This document shows, piece by piece, positions 1 through 12,407 of a DNA stretch of 64,000 nt. Both the position numbers and the translations under genes were made by a program. Position 1 is the stretch's first letter. Each line of letters opens with the position of its first letter. The notes under the pieces are model-generated. The model was not told the origin of the DNA and did not search any database. It saw only the letters and a program-made list of their open reading frames with translations. Origin of the DNA: Vitis vinifera (Eukaryota > Streptophyta > Magnoliopsida > Vitales > Vitaceae); contig NC_081821.1 of NCBI RefSeq assembly GCF_030704535.1, positions 8,385,001 through 8,449,000 of the forward strand, in the 5' to 3' direction.

Positions 1-808
1 ACACATAATGAGGTCTATTATTTTATCTTATTTTAAAAAATTCCTATTAAACATATTACATTTTCAAGAAACTTATAAGAGAGTAATTTCAAGTATTTCA
101 AAGTCTTTATAACTAAATGACAAAAGGTTTTACACTCTAGTTTTGCATGGTAAAAGCTACCATTTTGAGTCCATTTCAAAGAAAAAAATTATTAAAAAAA
201 TAAAAAAATAAGAAATAGATTTTAATTTAATAAATTAAAAAATTAATATAATTTATTTTTACAGGCAAATAAGTTTATGAATAATTCTATTTTATAATGT
301 TTTTAGATCGTTGCAATTTTTTTTTTTTTTTAAAAATACAACAACTCATTATCAAAGCTAAGAAGACATTTCTAATTTGAGGTTACAAAAAAAGAAAAAA
401 AAAATTATTGAACCATTATATATAAGAAATTGGTAATCAACCCAAGAAATTGGACTTTATTTAGTCAAAAGATTGCATTGTTAGTTTATGTTGTAATTTA
501 TCATACAGTTAGTGTTTTTTTATTGTAATGTTAGTGAATTTATGTTGTAAATGTAATTAAAAATGTAGGCAAAACTGAGAACTATTATAATTAAAAATCT
601 AATACAAGTCCACATAATGGAGATAAATAACCTATTACAAATAACTCCAAATACAAATACATCAAAGTACAATACAATTAAGCATTACATATATAATCCA
701 AAACTTAATAGACATGAAGTAAGTGTATGATTAAGCAATTTTCAAACATAGAACAAAAATATAAAAGTAGTCCTACTACAATTACTTTATGCATGAACTC
801 AATTCTTG
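1..808. other. AT-rich intergenic DNA, no gene seen
   Basis: Homopolymer-rich, AT-rich sequence with stops in all frames. It lies on the 3' side of the minus-strand transposon relics that follow and may be their terminal region, but I see no terminal inverted repeat or target duplication that would fix an element boundary. Confidence 0.5.
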
Positions 809-1115
809 TTAAAATATGTTTAAAATCTTCATCCACGCCATACATTCTTCTTTGAACAACCTCTTATGGTTCTTGGTAGGTGTTGCCATCACCATTTCCT
901 TCCGGGAATGCCCATTTAAAGAAATGACAGTCATCTCTAGTATTTGCATATTGACAACAATAATATAACCTATTTGGATTATCCTTTGATTAAGAGATTC
1001 TAACAGCCGCCCTCTGTCTGGGTGAACATTTACACATACAGTTATGATAAAGTAGATATTCACCATTTCTAGTATTACCTCTTATATTTCTAAATGAAGC
1101 ACTTGAATATGCCAT
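809..1115 (-). pseudogene. GRF-type zinc-finger protein relic
   Basis: Read on the minus strand from an ATG at 1115, one frame runs 84 codons to a TAA at 864-866. It gives a cysteine pattern CMCKC, then KDNPNRLYYCCQY, then DDCHFFKWAF, which is the CxC...C...C arrangement with the HFFKW signature of GRF zinc fingers. Codon 42 (990-992) is a TAA inside the finger. Just after position 864 the expected continuation (KRLFKEECMAWM) appears in another frame, so there is also a frameshift. GRF fingers bind single-stranded nucleic acid, and in plants many copies travel in repetitive DNA. This copy lies downstream of the MuDR-like gene on the same strand and could be cargo of that element or an independent relic. 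It cannot make a full protein. Confidence 0.6.
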
Positions 1116-1469
1116 GATGTAACCTGTATTTCAATGGAAAACAAGTTAAACAAATGTAATGAACATGTACAAAGTCAATAATGATCTTCAAAATAACATT
1201 AAAAACATGGTTACAAACCATCCTAAATAATGATAAGATCATAAGTCTAAAATAGTGGCATATGTAATACAAACATCTTTGTCATGACAATCAAGTAAAT
1301 AAGTAAGTTCCAAAACAAATTCTTACAGATTCTAATTTCATAAACCACACATATCATCACAATCAAAACAAGATAAAAAGTAGCATGTCACCAAACAAGC
1401 ATAACACTAGAATCATGGAGCGGGTAATGGATTTTTGCATGAAGCTCGATTATGGCCTGCAACTTGACA

Positions 1470-3746
1470 TCATGAACAGAAGATAAGCCTTTTTGAACTA
1501 AATTGAGACTCTATTCGACGGTGTCGAGGCCTTCCAGGTGGTCGTTTTGAGCATGGAGGTTTAAGTGAAGGATATAAGCGACCTTGAGCATCACGAACAC
1601 ATCCATCAGCATCAACTATAGGCATATTGTGATTTGGAATTGAATTGAAGTGTCCAGAATATATCAACTCTTGCATTGGAAGCTTGAAATATGAGTCAAC
1701 ATATTCATAAACATCTTGTTTCATCTGGCGTATTGCTGCACATGCATGCTCACAAGGTATTCCGGTCATTTGCCAAGCCTTACAAGTACATGTACGCTCT
1801 CTCAAATTCACGTCTACATATACTTTCATATTGAATACCTTAAACACACCACCAACATAGGGATATACAGGCAATGACCCACTCTTTATAATGTTTTCCA
1901 ACAACTTTTCCTCGGTCTTTGGGCCAATTGCAGCTTTCCAATTTTCTGTAGAACCCATATGATCACATGCTAGATGAGCAAACTTATCCATGTGTCATTA
2001 CTAAGTTGAAAATTGTGTAATGACATTCCTCCTTCAGCCAAACATTGAATGATTCAGCAAGATTAGTTGTCATCTTATCCCATCGTTTTTTGGCAAACTT
2101 TGACATTGCCCAATGTTGTGGACTGTTCTCTTCAACCCACTTCGCTAGGTCACTGTTATATGTCTTTAATTTTTCCATGGCTACAACATAATCATCATCC
2201 AACCTAGCATACGCAACATTATCAAGTAGCAACAATGCATCCATTTTACATTTTTTTCCCTTCATACTATGTTTCGTCACATAGTTACTAAAATTCTCTT
2301 TCACATGACGATAACAATATGCATGATTTTCTACTCCAAAAAGTTGAGAAACACTACGAAGGATTGCTTGATGCCTATCTGATATTATGACTACCTCTTT
2401 ATCTTGAAGTATGCCCTTCAATTTCTACAAAAACCATAGCCAATCCTCATAGTTTTCTGAACTTACAACACCAAATGCAATTGGGAACATGCCATCATCA
2501 GCATCATAAGCTGTTGCAGAAAATAAAGAGCCCCTATACAGTCCACTCAAATGAGTTGAGTCAATTGCAATAACAGGTCGACAACCCATTAAAAACCCTT
2601 GAATTGAAAAAGAATGTGCAATGAACAATTGCCAAAAATGCCCATCTTGTCTGCTATATTCAGCAATCGTTCCTGGATTAATGTCTACCAATCTCTGACA
2701 TAACCATGGCAACAACATATATGAGTTTTCTGGAAGACCATATATTCTCTCTTTTGCCATTTCTTTGTATGTCCAAGCTTGCTTATAACTCAATGAAACA
2801 CCATACCGACTCCTGAAGTCTTTGCAAATTTGACGGGGCAAATACTGAGGGGTTGCCCTTATTACTTGCTCTATGACACGAGCACCTCTCCTTCCCCGCA
2901 TTGAAGGTTGGCTTGAACACTCAACATCTGCACAATGATTGTGTACATCAATGAAGATGTTAACCTTCAAAATTTTGGTTGTGCCTACTGAATTAGCAGT
3001 TATTCTCCAAGGGCACCCATCCACTAAACAACACACAGATATTCGCTTTGGAGAGTTCTTTTTGAATTTGTATTGAAATCTACCAACTAATGACATCGTA
3101 TATAATGCATTTCTAAATTCATCTGCATTAGGAAAACTATGCCCACTCCCAATAATAGGTTGAGGACAAAGACTTAAATCATGTGGCATAACTTCAGTTT
3201 TTGCACATCTGGACATGAAGCCTTGAGAAAGTCCTAAATTAGACTCATTGTTTGCTTGACATGATGCAACTGAATTGTGTGTTTCCTCCGTACTATTGTG
3301 ACTGCATATTATAGCACACTCAGTTAATTAATATTAAAATCACTTTGCATCATGGAATTAATGACAACTAATACAAGATATATCACTTACCAATAATCAT
3401 TTTGCACATTGACTATACCTCCTTCAACTTCTACTCTTCGAGTCCGTTTTAATACATAAATACGAGCATAATCATAACTATGGGATAACATCATATGCAT
3501 GTCCTCATCATCATCCAACTGTTGAAGTGCAGATGAATCAAACTCAAGGGTGTAATGAAATGTATATCCATTTGAATTAATATCCAACCGTTCACATGCC
3601 TTTGAAACAAATTCAGCATATGACATCCTTTGTCCAATGTACATGCCTTTTTGTTGTCCACCCTTGTATTGTATTTGTTTATCCTCCTTAGGTACAATCT
3701 CCCCTTCTTCATGAAGGTAGCCATAAATGGAATTTTCCAAGTCCAT
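1470..3746 (-). pseudogene. MuDR-like (MULE) transposase gene, disabled
   Basis: Exon 1 (3391-3746, ATG at 3746) encodes a PB1-like N-terminal domain. An 89-bp intron follows (3302-3390, GTAAGT donor, TATGCAG acceptor); splicing across it keeps one open frame. Exon 2 encodes a MuDR DNA-binding domain (about 3216-2900), then the MULE transposase core with IDSTHLS and ISDRHQ around two catalytic aspartates and AESFN with the probable glutamate, and a C-terminal SWIM finger (CTCKAWQMTGIPCEHACA). It would catalyse cut-and-paste transposition of its element in the nucleus. Two lesions break it: an in-frame TAG at 2422-2424 between WFL and KLKG, where the paralogue at 14 kb has GAG, and a frameshift at about 1984-1991 that fits loss of two bases in an ATAT run. 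Otherwise it is well preserved. Terminal inverted repeats were not found. Confidence 0.85.
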
Positions 3747-3792
3747 TTACCAATTCAGAAGTACGTCTTCTTTCACCGACAATCAAATCAAT

Positions 3793-4768
3793 CTATTTCA
3801 CAATATTACAATCAATGAAAATTTTACAACGAATACAAAATAAACAAATGAAAATTATAATCAATTGAGAGACATATTTTATATAATAAATAACAATATT
3901 TGTTGTATATTATACATGTTAGGGATATACCAAAGAACCCATAATTGCCCAGTTTCATAAGAAATTTGACATTTTCAAAATTTTACCTTATCGTAATGTA
4001 TCGTAATGTTATTGTATTTGTATTGTAATTGTACTGTATTTTTATTATACCTCTATATTTTTATATAAAAAAAATTAATTTTATAGATTTTTTTTTATCC
4101 ATCATTGAATTATCATCAACAACTATTTCACAATATTACAATCAATGAAAATTTTACAACGAATACAAAATAAACAAATGAAAATTATAATCAATTGAGA
4201 GACATATTTTATATAATAAATAACAATATTTGTTGTATATTATACATGTTAGGGATATGCCAAAGAACCCATAATTGCCCAGTTTCATAAGAAATTTGAC
4301 ATTTTCAAAATTTTACCTTATCGTAATGTATAATGTTATTGTATTTGTACTGTATTTTTATTATACCTCTATATTTTTATATAAAAAAAATTAATTTTAT
4401 AGATTTTTTTATATCCATCATTGGATTATCATCAACAACTATTTCACAATATTACAATCAATGAAAATTTTACAACGAATACAAAATAAACAAATGAAAA
4501 TTATAATCAATTGAGACATATTTTATATAATAAATAACAATATTTGTTGTAAATTATACATGTTAGGGATATGCCAAAGAACCCATAATTGCCCAGTTTC
4601 ATAAGAAATTTGACATTTTCAAAATTTTACCTTATCGTAATGTATTGTAATGTTATTGTATTTGTATTGTAATTGTACTGTATTTTTATTATACCTCTAT
4701 ATTTTTATATAAAAAAAATTAATTTTATAGATTTTTTTTTATCCATTATTGGATTATCATCAACAACT
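3793..4768. repeat. Three-copy tandem repeat, about 316-330 bp units
   Basis: Near-identical units begin with CTATTTCACAATATTACAAT at 3793, 4123 and 4439 and end near 4768 at TCATCAACAACT. Copies differ by a few substitutions and small indels. No coding potential. The array sits immediately 5' of the MULE transposase start and may be part of that element's terminal region. Confidence 0.9.
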
Positions 4769-6254
4769 TCATGTATTGAAATTACAATAGTGTATTTTTG
4801 TTGTTGTTTTTTTTTATAATTTTGGCTTGCAAGGATGCTTTATGATAGGAATACAACATGATAGCCTAGAAATGCCAATTCAGTAAAAAATAATTCCATA
4901 TTTTGTCATTTTGGTATATTGTAATGTATCATAATGTTAATATTTTTTCATTGTAACTATATTGCATTTGTATTGTACTTATACTTTATAACTGAAATAA
5001 TGGTTCTTTTACACAACCTTCAAACTACTAGGCATTCGACTCATCATACCAAAATAATACTTATACAAAAAGGTAACAAATTTATAACAAAAATATAGTG
5101 ATCTTAACTCTTTAACAAATTCATAATAAAAGACAAAGTGGTCTCGTACAAAGGGGATTTCAGTTTTCAATGACAATCCAAATATGTTTATAAATACACA
5201 AACAAAGTGGTCCCAAACAAGCATGAAACAACTGAGAACATTTTTTCTTCAATCATGTCAAAAAGTCTTAACAACAAAACTAAAGTGCAAACCTTTTCAA
5301 TGGAAATCAATAATAATCATATCAAACAACCCACTCAGAAAATAAATTAAAAATAAAAACACATCTTCAGTATGACCTAAATAATATAAAAAAATTCAAA
5401 ATAATAAATTTAAATAACATTTAAAAAAAATGTAATTTTTTTTCTCAAAACCTCATTCAATATTTCAGATCTAATATCTTACAGCTACATTGTTAAAATT
5501 ATTAACTTTTCCTTCATTCAATCCGATTTTTAAATTATTTATTTATTTTTCCATAAACTGATGTTTTTTTTTGTATTAAAAAAAAAAACTGACCTTTAAT
5601 GGATTTCTTGCTAGATTCACAAAAAAAAAAACAAGTTTTGTGTATCGGTTGCAGAGAATGACCTGAAGTGCGTACCTTTTTCCTTTCCCCTTTTTCTTAT
5701 ACAACTCGACTCCAGGTAGGTTAAAGAAAGGGAGAATAAACTCTTTTTTATTTTATGTTACTTTTCACTTTTCTTGCTTTTCACTTATTAAGGGTAGTAT
5801 TGACATTTAAACAAAATAAGGCTTTTGGAGGAATTATCATTATTTTACCCTACCTTTTACAATAATTATCAAATTTACCTACTCTCATCGATAATTTTTT
5901 TCTCTAGCCTACCCTTAAGGGTAATTCTCCCTTCCTTTTAAGGGTTGGCATCGATGATGTGGATGAGCATTATGATCAGTTGGGAACAATTGTGAGTGGA
6001 TTAAAACTTATAAAACAACTCACTTCCCCCGCACGTTGTCTTCAGTCTTCACGTTGATACAACTCTCTCTATATGGCGGAGTCGGGAGCGTGTCCACAGC
6101 CTTCTAGATGGCGCGTGGATGATAAAAATCTGGGCCAATCTAGTAGCTTCTCCTTTTCAAATTTAAAATAAATGTTCATTTATAAAAATATATAAAAAAA
6201 GATAAATCGCCGACAAGGAAAAGAATATAATAAAATTTTATTTAGAATAATAAT
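4769..6254. other. Intergenic DNA upstream of HSP101
   Basis: AT-rich, with no convincing coding region. From about 5700 the composition becomes less AT-biased and probably grades into the HSP101 promoter. A TATAAAA at about 6010 and a CCAAT at 6135 are present, but their roles cannot be settled without a mapped transcription start. Confidence 0.4.
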
Positions 6255-6320
6255 AAAAGCACACGTGGCATGAAAAATTATAGAGAGGGTGGTGCAACCG
6301 TCTAGTAGTTTCTAGGCCCA
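6255..6320 (+). promoter_or_regulatory. Candidate HSP101 promoter: G-box/ABRE-like site
   Basis: ACACGTGGCA at 6261-6270 contains a perfect CACGTG G-box with the ABRE-like ACGTGGC extension, a bZIP/bHLH recognition sequence. It lies about 200 bp upstream of the leader-intron donor at 6461. Heat-shock elements would be expected for this gene, but only imperfect GAA/TTC clusters are visible (6305-6345), so heat regulation is inferred from the gene identity and not from clean sites. Confidence 0.35.
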
Positions 6321-6460
6321 TCACCCGGCATCCAGAATCCTCTCATGGCTCGTCAAAAGCACATCTCCTCCGTTCTTCCGAATCAATTTCAGTGTTTCGC
6401 ACAACAAACGCATACGAAGTCGAGCGTCTTCAGCGCTTTTCTTTTCAGTTCTTCACAAAG

Positions 6461-7345
6461 GTAATTTATACGCTCTAATGCTTAATCTTCTACTTCTTCT
6501 TCTTCTTCTTCTTTTGTTTTTTTGCCGGTTGATTTTCCGTTTGATTCCCGAGAAATTAAATGATATGGCAAGTGTTGGAGAGCTTTGGTGTTGTTTCTGT
6601 TGTTGATCTTGGGAATAAGGGGGACTGGGTTTTGGGTCGTTGGAATTTGGGTGTTTGTGATAGCCGGGAAGCGGGAATCTTGCTGGAGTTAGATTTTAGT
6701 TTCTTTGAGGGCTAAATGGGATGCCATTTACATTGTGGTTGCTGAGAAAATGTCTGAAAGATGGGATAAATTGGAGGGGTGGATATTTTATTTTAAAGTT
6801 ATGGGAGTTGTTGGTTTTGAAAATTTTGTGTGTCCTTCCTGTTTCGTACATTTCTAGCAGAGGAGAGGATGTTCAAGATTTTTGTTCGTAAATTCTTTTT
6901 GATTCTGCGTACAAGTTATAATTATATCCCGTGTGTTTTTCACTCTGGAATTCAATTTTTGTTTAATTCTTGTCGGATCCAAGCCATTCAGCTTGGATGT
7001 TCTAGATTTTGGTTTCTTTGATTTTCTGACATTTTCTCAGCAATTTTATTGAAATTCTTCTGTAAACCAGCTTTCCGTTGTCTACAACCAAAAAAAGAAG
7101 AAGCAGAAAGTAAGAAATTCTTCAAAGAGTTGTTTTTTTTTTTTTTTCTATTTCTGTAGAACCATTTCTTCAAAACAGAGTTGAAAATAAGTAAGATGTT
7201 TTGAGAGTGACGGACTGATCTTATTTGTTGTTCTTGAAACAATTCAGAAAGCGGTGCCATTGACTTTTATACTTCATTTTTCTGTTTCAATGCTTTTGTT
7301 TGTCATGTTCTTGATGTCATTTTTGTTTTGATTACAGTTTTTGTA
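6461..7345 (+). other. HSP101 5'-leader intron
   Basis: The sequence CACAAAG|GTAATTT at 6460/6461 gives a donor. ATTACAG at 7337 or TTGTAG at 7345 gives an acceptor just before the initiation ATG at 7365. The pyrimidine-rich tract CTTCTTCTTCTTCTTC lies just inside. The intron contains no conserved coding frame. Which acceptor is used is not decided by sequence alone. Confidence 0.55.
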
Positions 7346-7364
7346 GGTAACAAGAAGCTAAAGA

Positions 7365-10300
7365 ATGAATCCAGAGAAATTCACCCACAAGACAAATGAG
7401 ACTCTTGCTGGGGCTCATGAGCTTGCTATGAACTCTGGCCATGCTCAGCTCACACCACTTCACGTTGCTGTGGCTTTGATAACTGATCCCAATGGCATCC
7501 TCCGGCAAGCCATAATCGGTGCTGGTGGAAATGAGGAGGCTGCCAACTCTGTTGAAAGAGTCTTCAATAAAGCTCTGAAGAAACTCCCATCTCAGAGTCC
7601 TCCTCCAGATGAAATCCCAGTAAGCACTACTCTAATCAAAGTGGTTCGAAGAGCCCAATCTTCACAAAAGTCACGGGGTGACACCCATTTAGCAGTTGAT
7701 CAATTGATTCTTGGCCTTCTTGAGGATTCCCAAATTGGTGATTTGCTTAAAGAAGCCGGGGTTAGTACTTCTAGAGTGAAATCTGAGGTTGAGAAGCTTC
7801 GAGGGAAAGAAGGTAAGAAGGTGGAAAGTGCTTCTGGGGACACCACATTCCAGGCATTGAAGACTTATGGGCGTGACCTTGTTGAGCAAGCTGGAAAGCT
7901 TGATCCTGTCATTGGCCGGGACGAAGAGATTCGGAGGGTCATCAGGATTCTTTCAAGGAGGACCAAGAACAACCCTGTTCTTATTGGAGAACCAGGTGTG
8001 GGTAAGACTGCTGTTGTTGAAGGATTAGCTCAGAGAATTGTAAGAGGGGACGTTCCCAGTAATCTCGCTGAAGTGAGGCTTATAGCATTGGATATGGGTG
8101 CTTTGGTTGCTGGGGCAAAATATAGAGGAGAATTCGAGGAGAGGTTGAAATCTGTTTTGAAAGAAGTGGAAGAGGCAGAAGGGAAAGTGATTTTATTCAT
8201 TGATGAAATTCACCTTGTTCTTGGTGCTGGTCGGACTGAAGGATCTATGGATGCTGCTAACTTGTTTAAGCCCATGCTTGCCAGAGGTCAGCTACGCTGC
8301 ATCGGAGCAACGACCCTTGAGGAATACAGAAAGTATGTTGAGAAAGATGCCGCTTTTGAGAGGCGGTTCCAGCAAGTTTATGTAGCTGAGCCCAGCGTCC
8401 CTGACACAATAAGCATTCTTCGAGGGCTAAAAGAAAGGTATGAAGGGCATCATGGTGTTCGAATTCAGGACCGAGCTCTTGTAGTTGCAGCCCAACTATC
8501 AAGCCGATACATCACTGGTATGTATACAATTATAGCTTGAAATTGTGTTATGAATTTTTAAATTTAATGACTTTTTACCATTAGAGAGGAATCTGTATTC
8601 TAGGTGGATTCAGTCACTGAGGTACAGATTTTACTTCAATCATGAAGGAATATATATGGACTTTGATTGAAATGAGCTCTTTCTTTGTATAGGCCGACAT
8701 CTGCCAGACAAGGCAATCGACCTGGTTGATGAAGCTTGCGCCAATGTGAGAGTTCAACTTGATAGCCAGCCCGAAGAAATCGACAATTTGGAAAGGAAGA
8801 GAATGCAATTAGAAGTTGAACTTCATGCTCTTGAAAAGGAGAAGGACAAAGCCAGTAAAGCTCGTCTTGTTGAAGTGAGTATTTTGTCCTCAGTAGAATT
8901 GTTGCGAAACACATGTTAATGCCTCTTACTTGAATTCTTTCTATTTTTTTCTAATCTCAAATGTAACTTCTTGTCACCATTTCAGGTCCGCAGAGAGCTT
9001 GACGACTTGAGGGACAAGCTTCAACCCTTGATGATGAAGTACAAAAAGGAGAAAGAAAGGATTGATGAGCTTCGCAGGCTAAAACAGAAAAGAGAGGAGC
9101 TCTTGTTTGCTTTACAAGAGGCTGAAAGAAGATATGATTTAGCCAGAGCTGCTGATTTGCGATATGGGGCAATTCAAGAAGTGGAGGCTGCTATAGCAAA
9201 CCTTGAAGGAACCACTGATGAGAACATGATGTTAACGGAGACTGTTGGGCCTGAGCAGATTGCTGAGGTGGTGAGCCGCTGGACTGGCATCCCTGTCACT
9301 AGGCTTGGACAAAATGATAAAGAAAGGTTAATTGGGCTTGCGGAGAGGCTGCATCAGAGAGTGGTGGGACAGGATCAGGCAGTCAGTGCTGTGGCAGAGG
9401 CTGTCTTGAGATCGAGGGCTGGGTTAGGAAGGCCACAACAACCCACTGGTTCGTTCCTCTTCTTGGGTCCAACTGGTGTTGGTAAGACTGAGCTTGCCAA
9501 GGCCCTGGCTGAACAGCTCTTTGATGATGAAAATCTTTTGGTGAGAATTGACATGTCCGAGTATATGGAGCAGCATTCAGTTTCAAGATTGATTGGGGCT
9601 CCTCCTGGGTAAGTGTTTTATCATTTGTTTATTTACTTCCATCACCCTTCAAGTCATATGCCTGTTTTATGGAGTTTCCACAATGCTTGCTTACCTCCTC
9701 CATTGTCACAAATTTCAGATATGTTGGACATGATGAAGGTGGGCAACTCACAGAGGCAGTAAGAAGGAGGCCTTATAGTGTTGTACTGTTCGATGAAGTA
9801 GAGAAAGCACATATCGCCGTATTCAATACCCTCCTCCAGGTTTTAGACGATGGAAGGTTAACTGATGGCCAAGGCCGCACTGTAGACTTCACAAACACAG
9901 TGATCATCATGACTTCAAACCTTGGAGCTGAGCATCTCCTCTCGGGTTTAGTAGGCAAGTGTACAATGCAAGATGCTCGTGACCGGGTGATGCAGGAGGT
10001 AAAATACTAATGTCCTTCGCTATCTTTTTCACTTTCATGCCCTATTGTCTTTTATTAAGACTAGAAGCTAATCCATCTTTTGGTATGTGATAGGTGAGAA
10101 GGCACTTCAGGCCAGAGTTGCTTAACCGGCTGGATGAAATTGTGGTATTTGATCCCCTCTCACATGATCAACTGAGAAAGGTTGCCAGGCTACAAATGAA
10201 GGACGTTGCAAGCCGCTTGGCAGAGAGGGGCATTGCTCTGGCTGTGACTGATGCAGCATTGGATGTTGTTCTAGCAGAGAGTTATGATCCGGTAAGTCAT

Positions 10301-10679
10301 TATTCCATTTCTAAGCTTCTAAATTGTGTACATTGCTTTTACATCAGTGACTTAAACAGTATTCTTTTCTCCATGCCAGGTTTACGGTGCAAGACCCATT
10401 AGGAGATGGCTGGAGAAGAAGGTGGTGACTGAGCTATCAAAGATGCTCATAAGGGAGGAGATCGATGAAAACTCAACTGTTTATATAGATGCGGGAGTGT
10501 CAGGAAAGGGGTTGGCGTACCGAGTAGAAAACAATGGGGGGCTGGTGAATGCATCCACCGGACAAAAGTCAGACGTGTTGATTCGGATCCCAAACGGGCC
10601 AAGAAGCGATGCTGCCCAAGCGGTGAAGAAGATGAAGATCGAAGAAATAGAAGACGAAGAGGATGAGATGGATCTATAA
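7365..10679 (+). CDS. HSP101 / ClpB1 cytosolic protein disaggregase
   Basis: Six coding exons: 7365-8517, 8693-8874, 8986-9608, 9719-9998, 10094-10291 and 10380-10679. All introns are GT-AG and phases agree. They sum to 2736 nt, a 911-aa protein, the usual length of plant cytosolic HSP101. Domains in order: Clp N-terminal repeats (about 1-150); NBD1 with Walker A GEPGVGKT at 208-215, pore loop KYRG at 252-255, Walker B FIDE ending at 281 and arginine fingers R333/R334; a coiled-coil middle domain (about 400-530); NBD2 with Walker A GPTGVGKT at 606-613, pore loop GYVG near 654, LFDE at 676-679, arginine finger R758 and sensor-2 GAR near 817; then an acidic tail. There is no transit peptide, so the protein is cytosolic/nuclear. 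As a hexameric AAA+ ATPase it threads aggregated proteins with HSP70 and supports acquired thermotolerance. All key residues are present. Confidence 0.97.
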
Positions 10680-12407
10680 ATAAAAGTTTTGTGGGCTTGC
10701 GAGTAGAAGGTGTATGGTTTGGCTTGGTGTGTGTTTTTTTTGTAATTTGAATTTTGTAAGTGCTAAAATGGGGATCTTTCCCTTTTGTGTACAGATGCAG
10801 TGACCTGTAATTGGTCTGCTCTGTTTTTGTTACCAAGTTCAAGTTTTCAAGATCATCAATCGTTCACCAATAATTCATCGTTACTTATTATTTAATGTTT
10901 TAAGAATATATTTTTCTTCATAATTACCTATTATTCAATAATTTAAGTTCAATTAAATTATTCTTAAATTATTTATTTAAAATTTATTATTTAATTTTTA
11001 ATTTAGGATTGTTCAATTTATTATAAATTATTAAATTGATATATTTATTTTTATTTATTTTAATTAATATTTACTTTGACTTATGTGGTAAATTTATTTG
11101 TTGAACATGTATTATAAATATATAAGATAATTGAAGGTTATGTTTGGTTAGTAGGAAAGTTTAAGGAAAGATGTGAAAGAAAGAAAATAAAAAAGAAAAA
11201 TAGGAAAGAAGAAAAAATTGAAGGAAAAAAAAAATATAAAATTAATAAATTATATTTACATAGTTTTTCAAAATCAAATTACTCTTTAAACTAAACTTAA
11301 AGCCTTACTACTTTTTTCCCTAGTTCATTTTGTAGGGACCATATGCAAGATGTTATTATGTGATGGTAGGTCAGGGTTCATGACAAATTAGTCATTAGGT
11401 TGGGAGTGATTTGTTTTCACGTTTTAACCAACTCACAGTTCTAGGGTTGTTGTGTACGCCGATCAGGTGGGCAACCACCAAGGGTCTAAACTACTTCCAC
11501 AATGAGTTGTGGACTGTTTGGTAAGCATTTTGACTCATATTAACGTGCACCCAGTGAATTGAGATAAGGAAGGTAAGATGGGAGTCCTCAAATCATCAGT
11601 CCCTATCAAGTATTCCATATGAAAAGGATTTGTTTGGTGACCGGGAAAGTGGAAAAGGAAAATTAGAATCTCAGATAAAAAAAGAGTAATAAGTTTTAAA
11701 TTAATAACTAAAAAATTATTTAATTTAAAATCAACTTAAGTAATTAAGTAATAAGTAACAAGTTTTATCAATCACTCATTTCAATGATGTTTTTTTTTTT
11801 AAAAAAAGAAATCATTTATGCATTATTGATAATTTTTATGAAAAATGAAATTGATTATTTCAAAGATAAAAACTCATGTTTGATATGTGCTTTTATCACT
11901 AAAAAAGGGCTTTTCAATATTAAGTTTCCAACACGTAAAGATTATTATGTAATACTTTTCTATGCTTCTTATGTAATTGACCAATACATACACTAAAGTA
12001 GTCAACTAATTGAGAGTAACAATCTTCCAATAGTCAATTAGGGTATAACTTGTGTCTAATGTGATTAATTTTAGTTCAAAACTTCTATTTAAGGCTCTTG
12101 GATATTTATGAGTGTTGTGATTATTGAATATTTTTCTTGTTATTTGAAAAAATGTTTTTAATTCATTATTTGAATTCATTTACTCCAAAACTAGAAAAAT
12201 CCTCTTAGTGCGCCTTAACCCTAGCTATCATTTGTCATTGTATTCCATTCAAAGCCATATGTTGTGTTCTTGAAAGAAATTTTATTTGTACTCTTAGTGA
12301 AAGGAAGTTGGTATAAAGTGTGAGAGAATTCTTCGAAGATTGTAAAGGTCCATCCATACATAACAAATTTAAGTGTAATGAAGAACAAAGAAACTATTGG
12401 TTGAAAA
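10680..12407. other. HSP101 3'UTR and downstream intergenic DNA
   Basis: The HSP101 3'UTR probably covers 10680 to about 10870. Beyond it the DNA is AT-rich. Two purine-rich stretches beginning TTTGGTTAGTAGGAAAGT (about 11145) and TTTGGTGACCGGGAAAGT (about 11630) are about 490 bp apart in the same orientation and look like old MITE ends. No gene is recognisable. Confidence 0.45.

Noticed and set aside
3793..4768. Repeats with regular spacing suggestive of an array such as CRISPR
   Set aside because: Units are over 300 bp and fully repetitive without distinct spacers, in a plant nuclear genome.
6300..6380. Heat-shock elements in the HSP101 promoter
   Set aside because: Only fragments such as TTCTAGA and AGAATCCTC with mismatches are present; no clean GAAnnTTCnnGAA was found, so no element was annotated.
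6830..7260. Short open frames on both strands between 6830 and 7260
   Set aside because: They fall in the HSP101 leader intron and have no recognisable homology.
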